A stretch of DNA of 43,748 bases from an uncultured Acetatifactor sp. (GTDB lineage: Bacteria > Bacillota > Clostridia > Lachnospirales > Lachnospiraceae). Below the pieces are notes generated by a model that did no database searches, was not told where the DNA came from, and was given only the letters and a program-made list of their open reading frames with translations. Where the stretch lies: assembly GCA_910583845.1 (NCBI GenBank), contig CAJUAB010000035.1, forward strand, positions 1,560 through 45,307. The letters run 5' to 3'. Position numbers and translations under genes: made by a program. This document shows positions 1 through 8,975 of this stretch, in pieces; the first letter of the stretch is position 1, and the number at the start of each line of letters is the position of its first letter.

Positions 1-25
1 AGCGGTATGCGGGAAAGAGGAAAAA

Positions 26-1876
26 ATGAAAGCATTACAGGTTGAACTGAGTAAAAAGGTGTTGGAAGAGGTGGGGATGGGATGTATCGCCAGGAAATAT
101 TTTTTACAATATTACAATTTATTTGGATTGGATGATTTTTTAAAAATACAGTATCCAAGATATGCGAATTTTGAAGAAATCGTCTATGTCATAAATACCG
201 ATATGGAAGATACTGATGTACAAAATTTTGTAAACGAACAGATCTACAATAATCTATGTATCATGGATTTTAAAGAGCGCATAACGGAGATTCCGGAAGG
301 AGGCTTTGTCTGTTTCTTAGAAAAAGACCATACCTATGACGTTTGGAAGGTAGCGGATATGGTGTTAAGTCTTATAACTTCCCAGAATGATGCCGTGATT
401 TGTTACCGCAATTATCTGAATGATAAAGAAGATTTGATTAAAGATATTTCCAGTCAATATTGGAAAAACCTTCAGGATACGCACTTTATGGGAATACAGC
501 TTTTGGAACTGTGTGTCTTTAATCATGTGAATCTGTATGGAGACTTATCAACTTTACTTGTGAGCGTTGGTTCTTTTAACAAGGCGGCGGCATCATTAAA
601 AGACAAAAACCTGAAGATGTGTGACCACTTCAAAATGGTTTTTGAGATTCTTTTACATAGCAAAATTCATTTTATAAACCGCGTATATACGTACAAATAT
701 CTCAGGAGATATGATCATGCGGAATATGTACATTTGAAAGCGGCGTATGCGAAATATCTGAATAAATTTATATCGGAGAGACGCCTTTGTGGTTCTGCCG
801 TTGACTTTGACAGGCAGGAAACACATGGCCGCAATGAAATCAAACCGGAAATTACTTTTTTTCATACAGATTCGCCGGAATATTGGAATCTGGAGCCAAT
901 AGCAAAAGTGGCAAAAGCCAGAGGATTTCAAGTGAAATTTACTATGGATCTGACGGAAAAGGCTGAGATTGGATTCTATTGTTCGCATGTCTGCTATCCG
1001 GAAAATTCTAAACTTTCCGTCATCCTGTTGCATGATATGGCTCAAGGACATGACAGATGGCCTAATTTATGGTTTCTGGAAAACTGGGATAAATTTGATA
1101 TAGGCATAGTACCTGGAAGGGAATGGGCTGACAGGTGGGCGAATTGCGCAAGCGCCCAGTATGTCAGACCAAGATTAGGAACATATATGTTGGGATATCC
1201 AAAATCTGACAACGTATTTCTGGATGATATTTTAGCCAAAGCCGCCGATGTTAAAAGGCTGTTTAAGTATGACTTTACGGTTCTGTACGCGCCGTCATGG
1301 GAAAATGATGGAAAGGAGGATGATTTTGTAAAATGTCTGGCGGATTTGCCAGTCAATTTATTAGTAAAGCAGGTTCCAACCGCTCCTACGCCGGAGTTTC
1401 AATTTGTCAGAGATAACACAGAAGAGATGCAAAGGATGCACGAAGGTAAATATGATAATCTTACCTATATAGGACCGGATGAAAATATATTAGTGGCTTT
1501 GGCGGCCGCTGATCTGGTTGTATCCGATGAATCAAGCGTGATGACGGAAGCAATTATGTATGGAATCCCCAGTATAGCAATAACAGATTGGCTTATTCCA
1601 GATCAAAAACCCAGCCGTTTTGCCATTGTGCCGACAGAAGCTATCATGAAGCGCAAAATAGGACAATTGCGGGAGGAAGTGTTAAGTTTAATGAAAGATC
1701 CTGATTATTATCAGGAGGCGAAGGACGCAAGAGCAGATTTCTTTGCCAATAAAGGAAATTGCTGCAATAGTATTTTAAACCTGATAGAAGCCTGTATAAA
1801 CAGCAAAGAAATAAGCGATGAATTAGAGGCTCAGAAGGTGATCCCCGCTTATGAAATTATAGATATGTGGAACTAA
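26..1876 (+). CDS. CDP-glycerol glycerophosphotransferase-like protein with extra N-terminal region
   Basis: 616 aa. The C-terminal half (about residues 270-600) reads as a CDP-glycerol:poly(glycerophosphate) glycerophosphotransferase-type GT-B domain: LLHDMAQGHDRWP near residue 333, a VLYAPSWEND strand, and an AADLVVSDESSVMTEA segment followed by YGIPSIAI, the usual donor-binding end. The N-terminal 250 residues are not clearly assigned; a stretch around FVCFLEKDHTYDVWKVADM resembles the second half of a GT-A fold without its nucleotide-binding start. A purine-rich ribosome binding site (AAAGAGG) lies just before the ATG. Such enzymes transfer glycerol-phosphate or a similar phospho-alditol from a CDP carrier to a cytoplasmic, lipid- or protein-linked acceptor. 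It opens the visible part of the glycan operon, which continues upstream of the window. The exact substrate is unknown. Confidence 0.8.
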   Translation: MKALQVELSKKVLEEVGMGCIARKYFLQYYNLFGLDDFLKIQYPRYANFEEIVYVINTDMEDTDVQNFVNEQIYNNLCIMDFKERITEIPEGGFVCFLEKDHTYDVWKVADMVLSLITSQNDAVICYRNYLNDKEDLIKDISSQYWKNLQDTHFMGIQLLELCVFNHVNLYGDLSTLLVSVGSFNKAAASLKDKNLKMCDHFKMVFEILLHSKIHFINRVYTYKYLRRYDHAEYVHLKAAYAKYLNKFISERRLCGSAVDFDRQETHGRNEIKPEITFFHTDSPEYWNLEPIAKVAKARGFQVKFTMDLTEKAEIGFYCSHVCYPENSKLSVILLHDMAQGHDRWPNLWFLENWDKFDIGIVPGREWADRWANCASAQYVRPRLGTYMLGYPKSDNVFLDDILAKAADVKRLFKYDFTVLYAPSWENDGKEDDFVKCLADLPVNLLVKQVPTAPTPEFQFVRDNTEEMQRMHEGKYDNLTYIGPDENILVALAAADLVVSDESSVMTEAIMYGIPSIAITDWLIPDQKPSRFAIVPTEAIMKRKIGQLREEVLSLMKDPDYYQEAKDARADFFANKGNCCNSILNLIEACINSKEISDELEAQKVIPAYEIIDMWN

Positions 1877-2035
1877 TCCTCTATCCGGTCAGAAACCGAA
1901 CCGGCTTGTATGGAGCATCAGCGTCTTTACGCGGCATTCTCGCTGCATTCAGGTATTTAGCGGTTTGCTTGAATTGACCGGCCTAAGGGAAGTTTATTCG
2001 TTTTGATGTTAAATGTATATTTTGGGGAGGCAGGG

Positions 2036-3697
2036 ATGAGAAAAAAAATAGGTGGCGTGGAACTGAATTACAAATACTATTGCGGTAATGACCTGTATAG
2101 TGATGGTAATATTGAAGATATTATTTTGAAATACTGCAAGGAAGAAAAAGAGGATGAACTGTTGAAAATCAGCAGTAAATGGGCCGTACTGTATCATTTG
2201 GCTGAAGAGCGGGGAAATGTGATTGAGTGGCTAGATCTGAAGCCCGAGGCAGAGATATTGGAGATCGGTTCCGGTTTAGGCGCGATTACCAAAACGCTCA
2301 GTAATAAGGCTAAAAAAGTTACCTGCGTTGAATTATCTGATAAGAGATCTCTTATAAATGCATACCGAAATAAGGAAAAAAGTAACATCAGCATTTTGGT
2401 TGGAAACTTTGAAAAAATTGAGGCAGATCTGGGTCTATATGATTACATAACATTAATAGGTGTTTTGGAATATGCGGCATTATACATACATGGGGAAGAA
2501 CCCTACAAAGAATTGCTTGTCCGGGCTAAAAGGCATTTGAAGCCAGGAGGGCAGCTGATTCTTGCCATTGAAAACAAGATGGGGCTGAAATATTGGAACG
2601 GAGCTGAAGAGGACCATACCGGTGTGCGCTTTGACGGAATAAATGATTACCTGAGATCAGATAATACAAGAACTTTTTCCAAAAAAGAATTATCCTCTCT
2701 TCTGGAGAACAGCGGATTCAGCAATTATCATTTTTATTATCCGTTTCCGGATTATAAACTGCCGATGTCCATCTACAGCGATGCCTATCAACCTAAGGTT
2801 GGAGATCTCAGAGAAGATGCCTTTAACTATTCATCAATAAGGATATCCAATTTTGAGCAGGATATTGTCTGGGATCAAGTGTGTTTTGATGGAATGTTCA
2901 CTTATTTTTCTAATTCATTTATTGTAATTACCTCAGAAAAAGAAGGTGATTACTTGTTTGTCAAATACAACACGGACCGGAAAGTAAGCTACAGGACCGT
3001 AACAAGCATAAAAGAGAGCGAAAATGAACGGTATGTTATAAAAAAAGTGTGCGGTAGTCTGGGAAACGCCCATTTGGCACAATTGCCTCAAAAGCAGAAG
3101 GTGTGGGCCCAGAATCAACATTCCTTTATATGCAATATGGGAGAATATAGTGATGGCTTCTACAAGGAAAAATATATCACTGGAATGCGCATGGACGAAA
3201 AGATATTGATAAAGTCTCATTCTCCCAGGGAGATTATTGAAACCCTCAAAGAATTTGTGGATGATTATTTTGTGCCAAATGAAAGTGAGCTTACTCCTTT
3301 CGTCATGACAGACGCCTTTAAAGATATTTTTGGGACAGAGGATTTTGAAGACGAGAAATCTTTGAGGGTAACAAACATAGATCTGATATTGCCTAATTTG
3401 ATCTACAAGGATGAACACGTATATGCGATAGACTGTGAATGGATATTTGATTTTCCAATCCCATATAAGTATGTAATATGGAGAATGCTAAGATATTTAT
3501 ATTTCCAATACCATAAGAGAATGAAAGAATACATAACAATCGGAAATTATTTGACAGAATTTGGATTGACGCGGGATCAACAGAAAAAGTTTTATGGAAT
3601 GGAAAAAGCACTGATCCGTTATACGACAAGGAAGAACGAGTACAGTGACATCCGTACCTCATATAGTCAAAAGGCATACATGCAGATAATAAGATGA
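2036..3697 (+). CDS. SAM-dependent methyltransferase with large C-terminal domain
   Basis: 553 aa from the ATG at 2036, chosen because GGGGAGG lies 5 nt upstream; an in-frame start at 2003 has no ribosome binding site. Motif I of a class I methyltransferase (ILEIGSGLG) is near residue 75, an acidic post-motif (VTCVELS) follows, and a motif III-like LKPGGQLILAIENK is near residue 175. The C-terminal 250 residues are acidic and aromatic-rich and not recognised; similar long bidomain methyltransferases occur in surface-glycan loci. It lies 159 bp after the CDP-glycerol-type gene and 50 bp before the epimerase gene, so it probably methylates a sugar or its substituent in the same pathway. Acceptor unknown. 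Confidence 0.75.
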   Translation: MRKKIGGVELNYKYYCGNDLYSDGNIEDIILKYCKEEKEDELLKISSKWAVLYHLAEERGNVIEWLDLKPEAEILEIGSGLGAITKTLSNKAKKVTCVELSDKRSLINAYRNKEKSNISILVGNFEKIEADLGLYDYITLIGVLEYAALYIHGEEPYKELLVRAKRHLKPGGQLILAIENKMGLKYWNGAEEDHTGVRFDGINDYLRSDNTRTFSKKELSSLLENSGFSNYHFYYPFPDYKLPMSIYSDAYQPKVGDLREDAFNYSSIRISNFEQDIVWDQVCFDGMFTYFSNSFIVITSEKEGDYLFVKYNTDRKVSYRTVTSIKESENERYVIKKVCGSLGNAHLAQLPQKQKVWAQNQHSFICNMGEYSDGFYKEKYITGMRMDEKILIKSHSPREIIETLKEFVDDYFVPNESELTPFVMTDAFKDIFGTEDFEDEKSLRVTNIDLILPNLIYKDEHVYAIDCEWIFDFPIPYKYVIWRMLRYLYFQYHKRMKEYITIGNYLTEFGLTRDQQKKFYGMEKALIRYTTRKNEYSDIRTSYSQKAYMQIIR

Positions 3698-3747
3698 GGG
3701 CGGTAAGAATACTTTCTGATAGATATAGTCCATGAGGTATAAGGATC

Positions 3748-4845
3748 ATGAAAGTGATGGTGGTATTTGGAACCAGGCCGGAGGCCATTAAGATGTGTCC
3801 GCTTGTCAAGGAATTACAGAGACATGAAAACGTACAGACCATAGTATGCGTATCCGGACAACATAAGGAAATGCTCCAGCAGGTTTTACATGTATTCGGA
3901 GTGGTTCCCAACTATAATTTGGACGTTATGAAGCCACAGCAGACCTTATTCGATATTACCATATTGGTGTTGGAAAAGATGAAAGAAATCCTGGAGAAGG
4001 AAACTCCGGATCTGGTTCTGGTACATGGGGATACCACGACAGCTTACGCCGCTGCGCTGGCTTCTTTCTATCTGCAGATACCGGTAGGACATGTAGAGGC
4101 CGGGCTGCGTACATACGATGTGGCTTCACCATTTCCGGAAGAATACAACCGACAATCCATTGACAGTGTTTCCCAACTGCTGTTTGCGCCCACGGAAGAG
4201 ACAAAACAGAATCTGGTCAGGGAGAATAAGAACGCAAATCAGATATTTGTGACGGGGAATACAGTGATTGACGCGCTCAGGACAACCGTAAATTCGGACT
4301 ATCAACATGACCATCTGAAATGGGCCGAGGGCAGCCGGTTGGTGTTGGTGACAGCGCACCGGAGGGAAAATCTTGGGAAACCGATGATGCATATGTTCCG
4401 GGCCATCAGGAGAATGGTGGAGCAGATAAGGGATATCAAGGTAATATATCCGGTACATTTAAACCCCGCTGTCAGAGAAATGGCGGATAGATATCTGGAT
4501 GGCTGCGATAGGATCAGGCTTATAGAGCCGTTGGATGTTATTGATTTCCACAATTTTATGGCACATAGCTATCTCATTTTGACAGACAGCGGAGGTGTGC
4601 AGGAAGAGGCTCCATCCCTTGGCAAACCGGTGTTGGTAATGCGGGATACTACGGAGCGGCCGGAAGGGATAAAGGCGGGGACTTTAAGATTGGTCGGCAC
4701 GAGTGAAGAAGATATTTACAATACCTGTATTGAACTTTTAAGTGACCAGAAGCAATATCGGAGGATGTCACATGCTGTGAACCCATATGGGGACGGGCAT
4801 GCTTCCGAAAAGATTGTTCGCGTGATATTGGACATGTGCCGCTAA
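3748..4845 (+). CDS. wecB: UDP-N-acetylglucosamine 2-epimerase (non-hydrolysing)
   Basis: 365 aa, full length for the family. It interconverts UDP-GlcNAc and UDP-ManNAc in the cytoplasm, supplying ManNAc for surface glycans. Family landmarks are visible: VFGTRPEAIKM at the N-terminus, GDTTTAYAAALASFY, VGHVEAGLRTYD, PFPEEYNRQ, VTAHRRENLGKP and the C-terminal LTDSGGVQEEAPSLGKP followed by RDTTERPEGIKAGT. The catalytic acidic and histidine residues in these motifs are present. It is embedded in the glycan operon 50 bp after the methyltransferase and 22 bp before the next glycosyltransferase. It is the only obvious nucleotide-sugar enzyme in the window, so other precursors must come from elsewhere. 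Also called mnaA in Gram-positives. Confidence 0.95.
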   Translation: MKVMVVFGTRPEAIKMCPLVKELQRHENVQTIVCVSGQHKEMLQQVLHVFGVVPNYNLDVMKPQQTLFDITILVLEKMKEILEKETPDLVLVHGDTTTAYAAALASFYLQIPVGHVEAGLRTYDVASPFPEEYNRQSIDSVSQLLFAPTEETKQNLVRENKNANQIFVTGNTVIDALRTTVNSDYQHDHLKWAEGSRLVLVTAHRRENLGKPMMHMFRAIRRMVEQIRDIKVIYPVHLNPAVREMADRYLDGCDRIRLIEPLDVIDFHNFMAHSYLILTDSGGVQEEAPSLGKPVLVMRDTTERPEGIKAGTLRLVGTSEEDIYNTCIELLSDQKQYRRMSHAVNPYGDGHASEKIVRVILDMCR

Positions 4846-4867
4846 ACAGTATTGGAGGTATTTTCGG

Positions 4868-5998
4868 ATGATCACATATCTGAAAAAATTGATTGAAAAT
4901 GAAGGAAAGAAAGTATATCTGTTTGGGGCGGGTATTCACGGAAAAGAGGTCTCAAGGAGTCTGAGCATGGTGGGCATCCGGTATAGAGGGATCTTTGATA
5001 ATGCCTGCCCCGACGGGGGCCGGAAAGAGGATACTTTGATTCTTCCGCTGAAGGTATTGTATGAAGCTCCAGACAAGGATGATATATGGGTTGTCATCAC
5101 ATGCGAGCACGAAAGCAGTGTCAGAAAGCAGCTGCTGGATTATGGCATCAACAATATTCTGAATATGCGCCATCTGGCAATGCCGCATATCGATATGAAG
5201 GAACAGCTGAACTTCAAGGAGGTATCACACCCCATGGTCTCTGTGCTGATAACCGCTTTCAACGGCTGGGAGTACACATATTCCTGTATGAAATCGCTTT
5301 ATGAGAATGAAAATCAGTGCGGGTTTGAAGTCATATTGGGGGATGACTGCTCTACAGATGAAACGATATATGCGAAAGAATATTTCCGTGGAGTGAAGGT
5401 CATCCGTCATTCCAGTAATATGCAATATCTGCGCAACGTGAATGAGATTGCCAGCCTGGCAAGGGGAAAATATATTTTATTGTTGGCGAACGACGTTGTG
5501 CTGAATCAAAAAAGATATATTGACCGAATGCTGAACCGGATGGAACAAGATGAAAATATCGGTATTCTGGGAGGAAAAATATGGGTACCAATGAAGGATC
5601 AATATGTTGTAGGACGGAACTTCAAGGAGGCTGACAGCTTTGTCTCTGTAGAGGAGGATGTCGAACAGAATGTCGAGGAGATCATGCCGGTAGCCGTTAT
5701 GATCAAAAAAAATGTGTGGGATGCTGTGGGAGGGTATGATGAATCCTATCTTCCAGTATACTGGGAGGATAATGACATGATGATGAAAGTAATAATGAAA
5801 GGATATAAAATTCGCTATTGCCCGGAATTTGAAGTGACACATTTTCATGGCTCATCCTATTCCGCCAATTCATTGGGAAGTGAAAGCTATAAAAAGAACA
5901 GAAAACTCTTTATTGACAGATGGGGGGAATATATCGTGCAGGGCGTGGCGGACAGAAAAAGGTATTGGGAAAGGCAGGAGGATACCGATGCGGAGTGA
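4868..5998 (+). CDS. Family 2 glycosyltransferase with N-terminal Rossmann-like module
   Basis: 376 aa. Residues 1-100 form a small Rossmann-like module (KVYLFGAGIHGKE, then FDNA and a VVITCEHES strand), of the kind often fused to glycosyltransferases in Clostridia. From about residue 118 a GT-A family 2 domain follows: PMVSVLITAFNGWEY, the acidic ILGDDCSTDET, an LLANDVVLN strand replacing the usual DxD context, then GGYDESYLPVYWEDND and a final HFHGSS as in rhamnosyltransferase-like enzymes. The next gene's start codon overlaps its 3' end by 11 bp, so the two are translationally coupled. Likely a cytoplasmic glycosyltransferase extending the glycan made by this operon; donor sugar not predictable. 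Confidence 0.85.
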   Translation: MITYLKKLIENEGKKVYLFGAGIHGKEVSRSLSMVGIRYRGIFDNACPDGGRKEDTLILPLKVLYEAPDKDDIWVVITCEHESSVRKQLLDYGINNILNMRHLAMPHIDMKEQLNFKEVSHPMVSVLITAFNGWEYTYSCMKSLYENENQCGFEVILGDDCSTDETIYAKEYFRGVKVIRHSSNMQYLRNVNEIASLARGKYILLLANDVVLNQKRYIDRMLNRMEQDENIGILGGKIWVPMKDQYVVGRNFKEADSFVSVEEDVEQNVEEIMPVAVMIKKNVWDAVGGYDESYLPVYWEDNDMMMKVIMKGYKIRYCPEFEVTHFHGSSYSANSLGSESYKKNRKLFIDRWGEYIVQGVADRKRYWERQEDTDAE

Positions 5999-7811
5999 AT
6001 GCTATATTTTGTTCGGGGCAGGGGAAATAGGAAGTTCCTTTATTGATGTGATCGGCCGGGAAAAGGTTTCGTGTTTTGTGGATAACAGCCCGCAGAAAAT
6101 AGGAAAAAAGGTAAGGGATGTTCCGGTAATGTCTCTGCATGACGCAAAGGAACAATTGGATGAACACAGCGTAATCGTGACAGTCGGCAGAGATAAAAAA
6201 GATGAGATCATGGATCAGCTAAAGAAGAACCATGTGGAATCTGTCCAGTATTATGAGGACATTAGAAGAGAAATCACGAAAAAGAAAATAGAGAGCCGGA
6301 TCGATTATATTGAGCTATATTACAGGGCTGTTAACTGGCTGAAAAGCAATATTGTCAGGAACAAAGGAATCATAAACAATTCAAGAGTGAAAAAACCGTA
6401 TCCGGAAGTGACCGGGTATTTTATTCCCTCTCTTCTTCAGTGGGGGTATCGGGATACCGCCGTTTCCTTTGCCAGATGGCTGTGTGAAATCCAGAAACCG
6501 GATGGATCATGGTACGATACGGAGGATAAACAACCCTATATTTTTGACTCAGCCCAGATTTTAAAAGGTTTATTGTCCATTCGGTCTTTAGTTCCCGAGG
6601 CAGACGAACATATACGCCGGGGCTGCGACTGGATCTTAAGCAATATGAACGCGGACGGGCGTCTGCCGTCTCCCAGGGAAAATGATTTTGGAGATGGAAA
6701 GACTTATAGTGAAATTATTCATATATATTGTTTGTCTCCCCTGGTTGAGGCAGGAAAAATATTCCATGTGCCGGAATACATAGAGAAAGCCCGTCGTATC
6801 CTGGCCTATTATAAGGAACATGAATATAAGCAGATTATGCAATTCAGTCTTCTCTCCCACTTCTATGCGTATGTTATGGAAGGCTTACTGGATATGGGAG
6901 AAGAAACGCTGGCCAGGGAGGCAATGGAGGGAGTCGCGCGTCTTCAAGGAGAAAACGGAGCCGTTCCGGCGTACAGGGACGTGAGCTGGGTATGCTCGAC
7001 GGGTATGTTTCAACTGGCGTTAGTGTGGTTCAGGCTTGGGGAGCTGGAAAAGGGAAACCGAGCTTTTCAGTATGCATGCAAGCTCCAGAACGCGTCAGGA
7101 GGGTGGTTCGGGAGCTACTTATCAGAGAACGGCCCCGACGAGGTCAATACATATTTTCCTGACAGTGAGATCAGCTGGGCTGTAAAGTATTTTCTGGATG
7201 CGTTGTACTGGAAGAATAAGGCAGAATTTGAGATACAGGCTCCAAGGTTTAAAAATACTTTGAGCGCCTCGGACGGAAGATATTCCATAATAGAAGATGT
7301 TCTGGCGAAACTGGTAAAAGAAAAGGACCACTCTCCCACGCCTCTCAGGATTGCTGATATCGGATGTGGTAAAGGGGCGTATTTAAAAAATCTGATCAGG
7401 AAATTCCCACAGTGCCAGTATGCCGCAGTCGATCTGTCTGAGACAGTAATGGGTTACATTGGAAATGGGGAGATCAGGATAAAACAGGGAACACTGACCA
7501 ACATTCCATATGAAGACAACACGTTTGATTTTGTCTATACCTGTGAAGCGTTGGAGCATGCGGTTGACATAGAAAACGCCGTCAGGGAGATAGCAAGAGT
7601 GGCAAAACCGGGCGGAATGATCGCGGTTATTGATAAAAATAAGGATATGCTGGGATACTTTGAAATCGGAGAATGGGAACAGTGGTTTGATGAGCAGGAG
7701 CTTTCCGGCATCATGCGGAAATATTGCGGGAAGGTTTCTGTTGTCAAAAATGTAAGTTATGAGGAACCGGCCAACGGACTGTTTTACGCATGGCTGGGAA
7801 GGGTGGAATAA
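5988..7811 (+). CDS. Three-domain fusion: Rossmann module, alpha/alpha-toroid, SAM methyltransferase
   Basis: 607 aa from the ATG at 5988, which has AGGCAGGAG 7 nt upstream and overlaps the previous stop; a longer in-frame start at 5847 would lie inside the previous gene. Residues 1-100 form the Rossmann-like module (YILFGAGEIG, then CFVDNSPQK and VIVTVGRD). Residues about 120-435 are a helical repeat region with WLCEIQKPDGSW, RRGCDWILSNMNADGRLP, ARLQGENGAVPAY and KLQNASGGWFGSY, the QxxDGSW-like pattern of prenyltransferase/terpene-cyclase-type alpha/alpha toroids. Residues about 450-607 are a class I methyltransferase (IADIGCGKG, YAAVDLS, FDFVYTCEALEH, KPGGMIAVI). Probably acts on the glycan or its substituent; the role of the toroid is unknown. 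Confidence 0.8.
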   Translation: MRSECYILFGAGEIGSSFIDVIGREKVSCFVDNSPQKIGKKVRDVPVMSLHDAKEQLDEHSVIVTVGRDKKDEIMDQLKKNHVESVQYYEDIRREITKKKIESRIDYIELYYRAVNWLKSNIVRNKGIINNSRVKKPYPEVTGYFIPSLLQWGYRDTAVSFARWLCEIQKPDGSWYDTEDKQPYIFDSAQILKGLLSIRSLVPEADEHIRRGCDWILSNMNADGRLPSPRENDFGDGKTYSEIIHIYCLSPLVEAGKIFHVPEYIEKARRILAYYKEHEYKQIMQFSLLSHFYAYVMEGLLDMGEETLAREAMEGVARLQGENGAVPAYRDVSWVCSTGMFQLALVWFRLGELEKGNRAFQYACKLQNASGGWFGSYLSENGPDEVNTYFPDSEISWAVKYFLDALYWKNKAEFEIQAPRFKNTLSASDGRYSIIEDVLAKLVKEKDHSPTPLRIADIGCGKGAYLKNLIRKFPQCQYAAVDLSETVMGYIGNGEIRIKQGTLTNIPYEDNTFDFVYTCEALEHAVDIENAVREIARVAKPGGMIAVIDKNKDMLGYFEIGEWEQWFDEQELSGIMRKYCGKVSVVKNVSYEEPANGLFYAWLGRVE

Positions 7812-7812
7812 T

Positions 7813-8913
7813 ATGCCGAAAGTTTCAATTGTATTGCCTTCCTTCAATGGAGCAAGATACATCAGGGAGTCCATTGAAAGTGTTATAAATCAGACATTAT
7901 CCGATTGGGAGCTGATTATCGTCGATGATTGCTCCACAGACAGCACATTGCAAATCGCGGAAGAATATGCCGGAAGGGAAAAGCGTATTCATGTGATTCA
8001 TAATGAGGAGAATCAAAAACTGCCGGAGGCATTAAATATTGGGTTCCGCCATGCATCGGGACAGTATCTGACATGGACTTCCGATGACAATATGTATCTG
8101 TCCCGCGCGTTGGAAACAATGAGTCAATATCTGGATTCGCATAAAGAGGTTCCCATGGTATGTACAGGCATGCTATTCATGAATGAAGATATGCAGTACG
8201 TGAAGGAGTTTAAGACATATAATTCTTCTCAAATGCGCGTACAGGATACGGTAGGGGCCTGCTTTATGTATCGGAGGGAAGTTCTGGCGGAGGTCGGAGA
8301 ATATTCCAGAGAGTTCTTTTGTGTAGAAGATTATGAGTACTGGATGCGGATCTTGATAAAATATGACACGATCGGATATATTCCGGACATTCATTACCTG
8401 TATCGGCGTCAGAAGAACAGTCTGACCATAGAGAAAGCTGGACGGATACGGCGCATGAACAGCAAATTACACTGCAAATATTTTGACTGGTGTATGGCAG
8501 GCATACAGGACAGGCCTGATTTTGTTATGTTTTTATATAACCAGCTCCTGGCGGACGATTGTATTGATCCGGCCAGGAGGAAACGCTTCGAAGAAATCAT
8601 TCCGGAACTCAAAGGAGAAAAGGCATTAGATGACAGGAAAAAGATTGTTATTTTTGGAGCGGGACAAAACGGGGAAAAAGCATATGAACTTTTGAAAGGA
8701 CAGGCGGTGGCTTTTGCGGATTCCAATCCATTAAAGTCCGGCGGACACAAATGTGGTTTGCCTGTATGGGGTCCGGAAGAGTTACAGAATCATTTTGACG
8801 GGAATAGACATCAGATTCTGATTTCCGTAAGAGCAGAACTGCAACTGGAGATTATTCATTCTTTGGCGAAGGCGGGGATTTCACAATATGCTGTTTTTGC
8901 AAGAATCAGCTGA
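7813..8913 (+). CDS. Family 2 glycosyltransferase with C-terminal Rossmann-like module
   Basis: 366 aa from the ATG at 7813, one base after the previous stop; the longer reading from 7759 lies inside the upstream gene. The GT-A family 2 domain fills residues 1-240: KVSIVLPSFNGARYIRESIES, IIVDDCSTDST and a YLTWTSDDNMY strand that supplies the metal-binding acidic pair, then an acceptor-side VEDYEYWMRI. The last 90 residues carry the Rossmann-like module (KKIVIFGAGQNGEKAYE near residue 276, VAFADSNPLKSGG, ILISVRAE), the same module found at the N-terminus of the two preceding proteins. Almost no intergenic space, so part of one translational unit with them. Probably a cytoplasmic sugar transferase of the glycan pathway. 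Confidence 0.87.
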   Translation: MPKVSIVLPSFNGARYIRESIESVINQTLSDWELIIVDDCSTDSTLQIAEEYAGREKRIHVIHNEENQKLPEALNIGFRHASGQYLTWTSDDNMYLSRALETMSQYLDSHKEVPMVCTGMLFMNEDMQYVKEFKTYNSSQMRVQDTVGACFMYRREVLAEVGEYSREFFCVEDYEYWMRILIKYDTIGYIPDIHYLYRRQKNSLTIEKAGRIRRMNSKLHCKYFDWCMAGIQDRPDFVMFLYNQLLADDCIDPARRKRFEEIIPELKGEKALDDRKKIVIFGAGQNGEKAYELLKGQAVAFADSNPLKSGGHKCGLPVWGPEELQNHFDGNRHQILISVRAELQLEIIHSLAKAGISQYAVFARIS

Positions 8914-8975
8914 TCCTGGAAACTTTTTACAAGGGATTGGATCAGAGAGCCGCCGCAAAAGCAGGGGGATAGAGA

